A DNA stretch of 64,000 bases, from the NCBI GenBank assembly GCA_016841745.1, contig JAENYO010000009.1, forward strand, positions 48,599 through 112,598, read 5' to 3'. Below, piece after piece: positions 43,072 to 51,234 of the stretch (its first letter is position 1; each line of letters opens with the position of its first letter). This DNA is from Acetomicrobium hydrogeniformans. GTDB lineage: Bacteria > Synergistota > Synergistia > Synergistales > JAFGMB01. A model generated the notes under the pieces. It made no database searches and was not told the origin of the DNA. It was given only the letters and a program-made list of their open reading frames with translations. The position numbers were made by a program, and so were the translations under genes.

Positions 43072-44691
43072 TTGGCATCATTAGGGCCATTATTGAAAAT
43101 GGAGGGAATAGGCAAAACCTATTTCGGGAACCGTGTTCTGAAGAATGTCAACTTTACCCTCGAAAAGGGAGAGATCCTGGGACTTGTTGGGGAAAACGGT
43201 GCAGGAAAGTCCACTCTTATGAACATCCTTTTTGGAATGCAGGTAATACATGAAACTGGCGGTTATGAAGGAAGGGTTTTGATAAATAACAGGGAGATCC
43301 ATTTCGAAAATCCTATGAATGCCCTTGAAGCAGGCATCGGGATGGTCCATCAGGAATTTTCCCTTATACCTGGCTTCAGTGCAGCAGAAAACATCGTTCT
43401 TAACAGGGAATCTACTAGATACAACATACTTGTCGAATCCTTCGGGGAACGCCTTAAAACTCTTGATAGATTTAAGATGAAAGAACGGGCACAGGCAGCC
43501 ATAGAAAAACTTAACGTTCAACTTAATGAGGAGACCCTTGTTACAGAAATGCCGGTTGGACATAAACAGTTTACCGAGATTGCCAGGGAAATTGACAAGG
43601 AACAAACTCAGATCCTTGTACTTGATGAACCCACAGCAGTTCTTACTGAATCAGAAGCCGATATATTACTCGAGTCAATGAAAAGGCTTTCCCTACTCGG
43701 TATAGCCATAATATTTATATCCCATAGACTCCAGGAGATAATGGAGATCTGCGACAAGATCATTGTCCTGAGAGATGGTGAAGTTGTTGAAGAAACTGTT
43801 CCTGCCCAGACAAGCATCAAGGACATCGCGTCTCATATGGTGGGAAGGAATATTGATTCTGCTTTTACGAGGGACTCAGAAAACCTGGACCGTAGCTCTA
43901 CTAAGCCTATTCTCAAAGTCAAGAACCTCTGGGTTGATATGCCAGGAGAAACGGTTCGAAATGTCTCCCTTGAGATTTACAGGGGGGAAGTCTTTGGAAT
44001 TGGAGGGTTGGCAGGACAGGGCAAGCTGGGAATAGCTAACGGAATAATGGGAATGTTCGCTTCTGGGGGGACTGTATCTTTTGAGAATGAAGAGATCATA
44101 CTCAATGATCCTAGATCCGCTCTTAGTAAAGGGCTCTCCGCAGTATTTGAAGACAGAAGGGGAGTGGGCCTCCTACTTGAAGAACCTATTTCCTGGAATG
44201 TTACATTTACAGCCCTTCAGATGCAGAACAAATTCCTTAAATCATATCTTGGAGGCCTGCTTCGAATAAGGGATACAAGGGCGATAAATGAATGCACACG
44301 TTATTATATTGAAGCCCTTGAGATTAAGTGCGTCAGTGAAAGTCAGCAAGTCCAGGAACTTTCTGGAGGTAACCAACAGAAAGTCTGCCTTGCAAAGGCT
44401 TTTGCAACCCGTCCGAAACTTCTCTTTGTTGCAGAACCAACAAGAGGTATCGATGTAGGAGCCAAAAAAGTTGTTCTGGATACTCTTAAAAACTACAACA
44501 AGAAATATGGAACAACTATAGTAATGATCTCATCAGAACTGGAAGAACTCAGATCCATATGTGATCGCATAGCCATAGTGAACGAAGGGAAGATAGCCGG
44601 GATATTACCGGCAACCTCTGAATCCACTGAATTCGGCATACTCATGCTCGGTAAAGTTGAAAACGGATCAGAAAGCGAGAAAGCATCATGA
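43072..44691 (+). CDS. Double ATPase of a sugar-type ABC importer (RbsA/MglA-like)
   Basis: Energises the permeases encoded next. The first nucleotide-binding domain has GENGAGKSTLMN (near residue 43) and LVLDEPTAVLTESEAD; the second begins near residue 285 with the degenerate GGLAGQGKLGIANG and has ELSGGNQQKVCLAKAF and EPTRGIDVGAKK. The first-domain signature is unusual: MPVGHKQFTEIARE replaces the common LSxGxQQ. The start is TTG 43072 behind GAGGTGA, giving 539 residues; a GTG at 43063 is possible. It overlaps the first permease by 4 bases. Confidence 0.93.
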   Translation: MASLGPLLKMEGIGKTYFGNRVLKNVNFTLEKGEILGLVGENGAGKSTLMNILFGMQVIHETGGYEGRVLINNREIHFENPMNALEAGIGMVHQEFSLIPGFSAAENIVLNRESTRYNILVESFGERLKTLDRFKMKERAQAAIEKLNVQLNEETLVTEMPVGHKQFTEIAREIDKEQTQILVLDEPTAVLTESEADILLESMKRLSLLGIAIIFISHRLQEIMEICDKIIVLRDGEVVEETVPAQTSIKDIASHMVGRNIDSAFTRDSENLDRSSTKPILKVKNLWVDMPGETVRNVSLEIYRGEVFGIGGLAGQGKLGIANGIMGMFASGGTVSFENEEIILNDPRSALSKGLSAVFEDRRGVGLLLEEPISWNVTFTALQMQNKFLKSYLGGLLRIRDTRAINECTRYYIEALEIKCVSESQQVQELSGGNQQKVCLAKAFATRPKLLFVAEPTRGIDVGAKKVVLDTLKNYNKKYGTTIVMISSELEELRSICDRIAIVNEGKIAGILPATSESTEFGILMLGKVENGSESEKAS

Positions 44692-45731
44692 ACAGAATAC
44701 TGAACTTCATTGAAAAAGCAGGTTGGCCAAGGGTTATCATCGGAATTTTCCTGCTTTCACTGTTCATAGTAGCCCCTTTTGTCAGAGTTAGGATCGACAC
44801 TTCTATCAGTGATACCCTGGTAAGATTCGGAATGAACGGTGTAATGGTCCTCGCCTTGGTTCCCATGATACAGGCAGGATGCGGCTTGAATTTCGGATTA
44901 CCTCTTGGGATAATTGCAGGTCTGATTGGAGCGGTAACCAGCATAGAACTAGGAGTGACCGGACTTCTCGGTATCCTTATCGCAATATCCATTGCAATCC
45001 CGGTTGCAATTGTTGTAGGCTTTGTTTATGGTGTACTCCTTAACAAAGTTAAGGGTGGGGAAATGATGATTGCCACCTATGTTGGATTTTCTTCTGTCGC
45101 ATTCATGTGCATAATGTGGCTAATGCTTCCATACAAAAGCCCTAACATGGTCTGGGGATATGCAGGGGCAGGACTTAGAACCACCATATCCGTGGAAGGA
45201 TACTGGGAAAAGGCCATAAGTAATGTAGGTTCCTTTCAGATTGGGAACTATTTTTACTGTCCAACGGGAATGTTTATATTTTTTGCTGTCATGTGTCTTT
45301 TCATGTGGTTTTTCATGCGTACGAAAACCGGAACAGCGATGACCACAGTAGGGTCAAATCCTGAATATGCTAGGTCTGCAGGAGTAGACGTTGACCGTAT
45401 GAGAATTGTTTCAGTAATTCTTTCTACGGTTCTGGGAGCCATAGGAATAATAATGTATGAGCAGAGTTTTGGGTTCATCCAGCTTTACATGGGACCCTTT
45501 TACATGGCTTTTCCTGCAGTAGCCGCCATATTGATCGGTGGAGCTTCAGTACATAAGGCCAGCATACTGAATGTTGTGATCGGAACATTCCTCTTCCAGG
45601 GAATTCTTACCATGACCCCGTCTGTAATAAATAGCCTGATAGAAACGGACATGTCTGAGGTCATAAGGATCATAGTATCTAACGGAATGATTCTCTATGC
45701 GTTGACCAGAGTAGTGAAGGTGAAATCATGA
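44688..45731 (+). CDS. ABC importer permease 1 (BPD_transp_2 type)
   Basis: A 347-residue integral membrane protein with roughly nine or ten hydrophobic segments, including ARSAGVDVDRMRIVSVILST followed by the conserved ALIGGASVHKASILN-like turn (AAILIGGASVHKA), the ATPase-contact region of branched-chain/ribose-type permeases. It starts 4 bases inside the ATPase gene and overlaps the second permease by 4 bases. It forms a heterodimer with permease 2 by inference. Confidence 0.92.
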   Translation: MNRILNFIEKAGWPRVIIGIFLLSLFIVAPFVRVRIDTSISDTLVRFGMNGVMVLALVPMIQAGCGLNFGLPLGIIAGLIGAVTSIELGVTGLLGILIAISIAIPVAIVVGFVYGVLLNKVKGGEMMIATYVGFSSVAFMCIMWLMLPYKSPNMVWGYAGAGLRTTISVEGYWEKAISNVGSFQIGNYFYCPTGMFIFFAVMCLFMWFFMRTKTGTAMTTVGSNPEYARSAGVDVDRMRIVSVILSTVLGAIGIIMYEQSFGFIQLYMGPFYMAFPAVAAILIGGASVHKASILNVVIGTFLFQGILTMTPSVINSLIETDMSEVIRIIVSNGMILYALTRVVKVKS

Positions 45732-46831
45732 GTAAAGACATATTCACGAAAGATAATCTGCAGCATTTCCTTATCAGTAATGCTGTACCCATTATTTTCA
45801 TCGTTCTAAGTGTGCTGGCCATTCCTGTTTCCAGGTTTTCTGGCCAGTATCTGGTTCAGGAGATGCTCATCAGACTTTCCAGGGACTCTTTTCTGGTCCT
45901 ATCCCTTCTTATACCTGTAATGGCCGGAATGGGACTCAACTTCGGAATGGTTCTCGGTGCCATGGCGGGAGAAATAGGCCTGATACTTATAACGGACTGG
46001 AACATAGTCGGTATTCAGGGGATGTTCCTTGCCATGATCATATCCACACCCCTTGCCATTCTCCTGGGATGGATGTGTGGAGCTATACTGAACAGGGCAA
46101 AGGGAAGAGAAATGGTAACATCCTTCATTCTGGGATTCTTCATGAACGGAGTCTATCAGCTTGTCGTGCTTTACGGCTTCGGGAAGATCGTTCCAATAAG
46201 GAATCCACAATTGCTTCTCTCACGAGGATTCGGCATAAGAAACGTTACTAACCTCGAGGGGATAAGGAAATGTCTGGATAACCTCATCCCCCTCAACATC
46301 GGAGGCGTATCCGTGCCCATTGCCACCTTTATTGTGATAGGGCTTTTCTGTCTCTTCGTAGTATGGTTCAAGAAGACGAAACTTGGACAGGACATGAGAG
46401 CTGTAGGGCAGGACATGGATGTAGCCCGCTCTGCAGGCATTGAAGTTGAGAGAACGAGGATAATCTCCATTGTTATATCAACAGTTCTTGCCTGTTACGG
46501 CCAAATCATTTTCCTACAGAACATCGGTACCATGAATACCTATAACAGCCATGAACAGGCCGGAATGTTCGCTATCGCTGCGCTCCTGGTTGGAGGGGCA
46601 AGTGTCGCAAAAGCAACTATTCCCAACGTGTTTTTGGGTGTTATTCTTTTCCATCTCATGTTCGTGGTCTCTCCCATGGCCGGTAAATATCTGATAGGAC
46701 AGGCCCAGCTTGGTGAATATTTCAGGGTGTTCGTTTCCTACGGGATCATCGCAATAGCATTGGCCCTTCATGCATGGAAAAGATACAAGGACAAGGAACG
46801 GGCACGGAGATCTCTCCGTGGTAATGCATGA
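45728..46831 (+). CDS. ABC importer permease 2 (BPD_transp_2 type)
   Basis: Paralogue of permease 1, 367 residues, with the same layout: an LNFGMVLGAMAGEIG segment early, ARSAGIEVERTRIISIVIST and LLVGGASVAKATIPN late. The C-terminus is a basic cytoplasmic tail (KRYKDKERARRSLRG). Two different permeases plus one double ATPase is the usual make-up of sugar/nucleoside-type importers. It is separated from the next gene by 19 bases including GAGGAGGT. Confidence 0.92.
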   Translation: MSKDIFTKDNLQHFLISNAVPIIFIVLSVLAIPVSRFSGQYLVQEMLIRLSRDSFLVLSLLIPVMAGMGLNFGMVLGAMAGEIGLILITDWNIVGIQGMFLAMIISTPLAILLGWMCGAILNRAKGREMVTSFILGFFMNGVYQLVVLYGFGKIVPIRNPQLLLSRGFGIRNVTNLEGIRKCLDNLIPLNIGGVSVPIATFIVIGLFCLFVVWFKKTKLGQDMRAVGQDMDVARSAGIEVERTRIISIVISTVLACYGQIIFLQNIGTMNTYNSHEQAGMFAIAALLVGGASVAKATIPNVFLGVILFHLMFVVSPMAGKYLIGQAQLGEYFRVFVSYGIIAIALALHAWKRYKDKERARRSLRGNA

Positions 46832-46850
46832 ACCGTGAGGAGGTATCCCT

Positions 46851-47234
46851 TTGAAAAAACAAATTGCTGTTAACCTTGGGCTTGTTTTTCTATTCATTTT
46901 ACTGTCTATATTTCTCTATATCTCCGGTAGAGGGTATGACCTGATTTTCGATAACCAGACAGTAGTTTTGAATGGAGTGACCTACGAAGCTAAGGGAATT
47001 GTCCGTGTTTACGTAGATGAACAGGAACCACTGCAGTTGTGGATAGATGATCGTGATATCAGTTCGGTTATTGGTAAGAAACACCAAATAAGAATCGAAC
47101 TATTGGACGAAAATGAAGAAGAAGTGATAAATGTCATGGAAAAAAGCTTTAAAATCGACGCGAAGAAGGGGACACTTTTCAGTGTCCCGGCACTCCTTGG
47201 AGGATCTTCTGACTGGGTTATTCCCAAAAAATAA
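46851..47234 (+). CDS. Small membrane-anchored protein of the transporter operon
   Basis: 127 residues from TTG 46851 behind a strong GAGGAGGT. One N-terminal hydrophobic segment (about 5-26, IAVNLGLVFLFILLSIFLYI) is followed by a hydrophilic domain rich in acidic residues and beta-strand pattern (VVLNGVTYEAKGIVRVYVDE; HQIRIELLDENEEEV). It probably lies outside the inner membrane, anchored by the helix. I do not recognise the family with certainty; tight linkage to the two permeases suggests an accessory part of the importer. Confidence 0.75.
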   Translation: MKKQIAVNLGLVFLFILLSIFLYISGRGYDLIFDNQTVVLNGVTYEAKGIVRVYVDEQEPLQLWIDDRDISSVIGKKHQIRIELLDENEEEVINVMEKSFKIDAKKGTLFSVPALLGGSSDWVIPKK

Positions 47235-47255
47235 ATGCATTACCAAGTGATACTT

Positions 47256-47308
47256 ATATTAACCCCAGCCACAGATATGATCCCTTCTCCCACTGCTGGG
47301 GTTAATAT
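47256..47308 (+). terminator. Perfect 14-bp inverted repeat with a 25-base loop after the transporter operon
   Basis: ATATTAACCCCAGC (47256-47269) and GCTGGGGTTAATAT (47295-47308) are exact complements. No T run follows, so it may be an inefficient terminator, an mRNA 3' stabiliser, or a protein-binding palindrome. Confidence 0.45.
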
Positions 47309-47478
47309 TCTTAAGAAAAGAAGAACATAGCCTCTTTTCTTGCTCTTGCTTTTTTGTTATTATTCCTTTGCACTTAGCCTGATTCGACACGTTACAGGTA
47401 TTATTAGCTTCTTTAGACATAAAGACCAGCAGAAACTAATTTAAAAAAATCATTTCATTTATGTTTTCTTATTAAAGT

Positions 47479-47563
<85 letters not shown>

Positions 47564-47776
47564 TCTTTTCTCCATAAACCCTTTGTTAACTCTGTTGTAC
47601 ATACATCCCTAACCAAACTTGACATTTCCCCGTTTTTCACTTATTCTTTCTCGGATTTTGGGTACGCATCTAATCCAAGCAGATGTAATGAATATAGAGG
47701 CCTTTAAACGGTCCCAGATATATTAAGGGAATTTTCCTGAAAAATATGCATAATGGTGAATTCAATTCGTTTGTTG

Positions 47777-47785
47777 TGCTATACT
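47777..47785 (+). promoter_or_regulatory. Possible extended -10 promoter of tig
   Basis: TGC followed directly by TATACT (47780-47785), about 45 bases before the tig start. No good -35 is visible; the extended -10 may compensate. Confidence 0.4.
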
Positions 47786-47831
47786 ACGCTTTGTTCAAAA
47801 GAAATTAAGGTTTGTGAAAGGGGCTGTTAAC

Positions 47832-49190
47832 GTGAAGACTGAAATCCTATCCCAGGAAAAGAATAAGGTGGTTATAAAAGCAGACATGGATGCAGGAGAA
47901 TTTGCAAAAAATGTAGATTCTTCGATTCGGGATCTGTCAAGAAAAGTGAATATCCCTGGTTTCAGGAAGGGTAAAGTGCCAAGGAACGTTCTGGAAATGC
48001 GTTTTACAAAAGAAGCCATTTATACTGAAACACTGGATGCCATAATGCCGGAAATAATCAACGAAATAGTGAATGATTATGAACTTGATCTTATAGAAGA
48101 ACCAGATGTTAAAATAGAAACAATGGAAGAAGGAAAAGCACTTGAGCTCGTCTTTACTTTTGAAGTTTCCCCTCAAGTCAGACTCCCGGAATTAGAGAAG
48201 GTTGAAGTTACAAAAAAAGAAGTTGTTGTTACCGATGAAATGATAGATGCAACAATGCTTCAGATCCAGAACCAGTTTGCAGAATATCCCATCGTTGAAA
48301 GCCGATCAAAGGTCATGAGTGGAGATATGGTCGACATCTCATATGTAACCAGAGTGCTGGATGAGAACGATGACTCAATAAAATCACACGAACCAGGTGA
48401 AACTACGATTGATCTAGGCATGGAAGGGCTTAAGGAAGAGATTAAGAACGCTCTTTGTGATAGCGAAATCGGAAACCATATTGAGGTTGAGGTACCCATT
48501 GAGGAAGACAACCCTGATCCGGAAATAGCTGGCAAGAGGGCTATGTATTCCATCGATGTCAAAGGGATCAAAGAGAAAATCATTCCTGAACTGGATAGTG
48601 ACTTTTTCAAAAAAGTCACGGGAGAGACTATTGATTCTCTTTCTGCTTTCAGAAACCATTTAGAAAAGGGAATCTTATCCAGACTTGAAAATGAAAACAA
48701 GTTGGAAATGGAAAACATTGCAGTTGACAGGCTTGCTGAATTAGCTGAATTTGATATTCCTGATACTCTGGTTAGACGACAGGAGATCTCTATCCGTCAA
48801 CAGGATGAAGAAAACTTTAAAAAACGCTTTCACAAAACAATTGATGAATTTTTTGCAGATAGTCCACAGGACAAGGAAGATTATCACAAGAATATGAATG
48901 ATCAGGCAAAAAAAGCTGTTGCCCGTTATCTTGTAATGGATGCTCTAGCCAAAGAAATGAACATAGAAGTAACGAAAGAAGATATTTACACTGAAGTAGC
49001 TACGATAGCATCCTCTTACAATATTGATGTAGAGAAACTAATGGGCACAATGTTGAAGGATCAGGACAGACTTCGTGATATTTCCAACAGAGTTAGATAT
49101 CAGAAAACTGTAGAAGCGCTTTTTGATAAGATCACAATTAAACACACTCCAGGAGAACAGACGGAAGAGGTAGAATCTGAGGCAGAATAA
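47832..49190 (+). CDS. tig: Trigger factor
   Basis: Ribosome-associated chaperone and prolyl isomerase. The N-terminal ribosome-binding domain contains the signature NIPGFRKGKVPRNVLE (near residue 40); the PPIase domain follows (about 155-235, SGDMVDISYVTRVL), and the C-terminal helical arms run to an acidic tail EEVESEAE. GTG 47832 is preceded by AAAGGGG at correct spacing; the frame is also open from GTG 47814. Length is 452 residues. It heads tig-clpP-clpX-lon, a widely conserved order. Confidence 0.95.
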   Translation: MKTEILSQEKNKVVIKADMDAGEFAKNVDSSIRDLSRKVNIPGFRKGKVPRNVLEMRFTKEAIYTETLDAIMPEIINEIVNDYELDLIEEPDVKIETMEEGKALELVFTFEVSPQVRLPELEKVEVTKKEVVVTDEMIDATMLQIQNQFAEYPIVESRSKVMSGDMVDISYVTRVLDENDDSIKSHEPGETTIDLGMEGLKEEIKNALCDSEIGNHIEVEVPIEEDNPDPEIAGKRAMYSIDVKGIKEKIIPELDSDFFKKVTGETIDSLSAFRNHLEKGILSRLENENKLEMENIAVDRLAELAEFDIPDTLVRRQEISIRQQDEENFKKRFHKTIDEFFADSPQDKEDYHKNMNDQAKKAVARYLVMDALAKEMNIEVTKEDIYTEVATIASSYNIDVEKLMGTMLKDQDRLRDISNRVRYQKTVEALFDKITIKHTPGEQTEEVESEAE

Positions 49191-49226
49191 AACCTGCGCT
49201 CTTTGCTGTATAGGTGGTGAGATCTT

Positions 49227-49808
49227 ATGTTAATACCAATGGTTATTGAACAGACAGGTAAGGGGGAAAGGGCCTACGATATATATAGTCGGCTTCTCAA
49301 AGACAGGATAATTTTTCTCGGTGAACCGATTGACGAGACCCTCGCAAATGTAATAGTTGCTCAGATGTTATTTCTTGAAAGCGAAGATCCAGACAAGGAC
49401 ATTAACCTTTATATCAACAGCCCCGGAGGAATAGTTACAGCTGGTCTTGCGATTTATGACACCATGCAATATGTGAAATGTCCTGTTTCTACTATTTGCA
49501 TAGGTCAGGCGGCAAGTATGGGAGCACTCCTTTTATCCGGGGGTTCCAGTGGAAAAAGAATCGCACTTCCCAATGCAAGAATAATGATTCACCAGCCACT
49601 CGGTGGGGCCCAGGGACAGGCCACTGAAATTGAGATACATGCCAGAGAGATCCTGCAAATGAGGGAAAGGCTGACGGACATTCTAGTTAAACATACGAAC
49701 CAGAGCAGACGCAAGGTTAAGGCTGATACGGAAAGAGATTTTTTTATGTCTGCAGAAGAAGCTGTCAGTTATGGAATAATAGACAAAGTCATTCAATCAC
49801 GCAATTAG
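49227..49808 (+). CDS. clpP: ATP-dependent Clp protease proteolytic subunit
   Basis: Serine peptidase forming a double-heptamer chamber, fed by ClpX. The catalytic Ser is in [11 protein letters not shown] (near residue 97), His in MIHQPLGG (near 122), and Asp about residue 171. [17 protein letters not shown] matches the N-terminal family pattern. Length is 193 residues. ATG 49227 lies behind GGTGGTGAG-type sequence. Confidence 0.97.
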   Translation: MLIPMVIEQTGKGERAYDIYSRLLKDRIIFLGEPIDETLANVIVAQMLFLESEDPDKDINLYINSPGGIVTAGLAIYDTMQYVKCPVSTICIGQAASMGALLLSGGSSGKRIALPNARIMIHQPLGGAQGQATEIEIHAREILQMRERLTDILVKHTNQSRRKVKADTERDFFMSAEEAVSYGIIDKVIQSRN

Positions 49809-49821
49809 ATACACTGCAGTG

Positions 49822-49877
49822 AAACCCAAAACGCAGTACAATAAGGGAGCCCTATAGGAGCTCCCTTATTTGGGTTT
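49822..49877 (+). terminator. Nested hairpin between clpP and clpX
   Basis: Inner arms AATAAGGGAGC (49840-49850) and GCTCCCTTATT (49860-49870) are perfectly complementary; outer AAACCCAA (49822-49829) and TTGGGTTT (49870-49877) can pair around them or compete at base 49870. The 3' side is only moderately T-rich. Partial termination between clpP and clpX is likely. Confidence 0.55.
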
Positions 49878-49941
49878 ATTGATGTTTCTATTTGGAACAC
49901 GCTGAGGTTTAAAATGCTGAGGTTCCAAAGGAGGTCGCTGA

Positions 49942-51231
49942 ATGTTTAAATTTGAAGATAATGGAAATGGCGAGAGAAAGAATGACCTTCACTGTTCATT
50001 TTGTGGCAAAGGACAGGATGAAGTTCAGAAGCTTATTGCCGGTCCAGGAGTTTATATCTGTAACGAATGTGTTCACCTCTGCAACCTTATCCTTAATGAG
50101 GAGGTAGAGGCCGCTGATAAGATTGAGGCAGTTCTGGAAACCCCTCTCCAGGAACTTCCAAAACCTACAGTAATAAAATCATTTCTTGATCAGTACGTAA
50201 TAGGACAGGAACGTGCAAAAAAGGGTATATCTGTAGCCGTTTACAATCATTACAAGCGAATCCATAACAATAGTTACAGATCAGAGAACGACGTGGAACT
50301 GCAAAAAAGCAACGTACTTCTTATTGGCCCTACCGGTTGTGGTAAAACGCTGATAGCGCAAAGTCTTGCCCGAAAACTGAACGTGCCTTTTGCAATGGCG
50401 GACGCAACAACACTTACAGAAGCAGGCTATGTTGGAGAAGATGTGGAGAACATTCTTGTTAAACTTCTTCAGGCTGCTGATTATGATGTTAAAGCTGCAG
50501 AAAAGGGAATCATTTATATTGATGAAATCGACAAGGTGTCCAGAAAGTCCGAATCAACATCTATAACAAGAGATGTTTCCGGTGAGGGGGTTCAGCAGGC
50601 CCTTCTAAAGATTCTTGAAGGGACGGTTGCCAATGTTCCTCCCAAGGGTGGTAGAAAACATCCATACCAGGACTTTATCCAGCTAGATACAACCAACATT
50701 CTTTTCATCTGTGCAGGTGCTTTTGATGGCTTGGAAGACGTAATTGCCAGAAGAGTTAACCAGAAAATAATTGGATTTGGTGGTAACGTTATCACCGGAC
50801 AAAAACATGATAAATTCAACCTTATAATACACACACAGCCAGAGGATCTTATGCGTTATGGTTTCATACCAGAGTTGGTTGGAAGACTTCCAGTCACTCT
50901 GCCCCTTCAGGATCTTGACACAGAAGCACTTGCAAAGATACTGCTTGAGCCTAAAAATGCCCTTATCAGGCAATATCAGAAGTCATTTGCAATGGAAAAC
51001 ATTCAGCTTGATTTTTCTGAAGATGCCATAAAGGAAATTGCAACCCTTGCCAGCAGCAAGAACACAGGTGCAAGGGGGTTAAGAAGCATTATGGAAGCAC
51101 TGATGCTTGATCTCATGTATGAAATTCCCTCAAAAGCTGAGACTATTTCCCAGATTCTAATCACCGGGGACATGGTTGCCGGGAAAGCAACACCAGTAAT
51201 AAAACGAAGAGAAAATGAGGAGGTAGCCTGA
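49942..51231 (+). CDS. clpX: ATP-dependent Clp protease ATP-binding subunit ClpX
   Basis: AAA+ unfoldase partner of ClpP. The N-terminal zinc-binding domain has [15 protein letters not shown] and CNECVHLC; Walker A is [12 protein letters not shown] (near residue 130) and Walker [11 protein letters not shown]. The IGF-type loop that docks ClpP is present as KIIGFGG. Length is 429 residues. ATG 49942 follows AAGGAGG. Confidence 0.97.
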   Translation: MFKFEDNGNGERKNDLHCSFCGKGQDEVQKLIAGPGVYICNECVHLCNLILNEEVEAADKIEAVLETPLQELPKPTVIKSFLDQYVIGQERAKKGISVAVYNHYKRIHNNSYRSENDVELQKSNVLLIGPTGCGKTLIAQSLARKLNVPFAMADATTLTEAGYVGEDVENILVKLLQAADYDVKAAEKGIIYIDEIDKVSRKSESTSITRDVSGEGVQQALLKILEGTVANVPPKGGRKHPYQDFIQLDTTNILFICAGAFDGLEDVIARRVNQKIIGFGGNVITGQKHDKFNLIIHTQPEDLMRYGFIPELVGRLPVTLPLQDLDTEALAKILLEPKNALIRQYQKSFAMENIQLDFSEDAIKEIATLASSKNTGARGLRSIMEALMLDLMYEIPSKAETISQILITGDMVAGKATPVIKRRENEEVA

Positions 51232-51234
51232 TTT

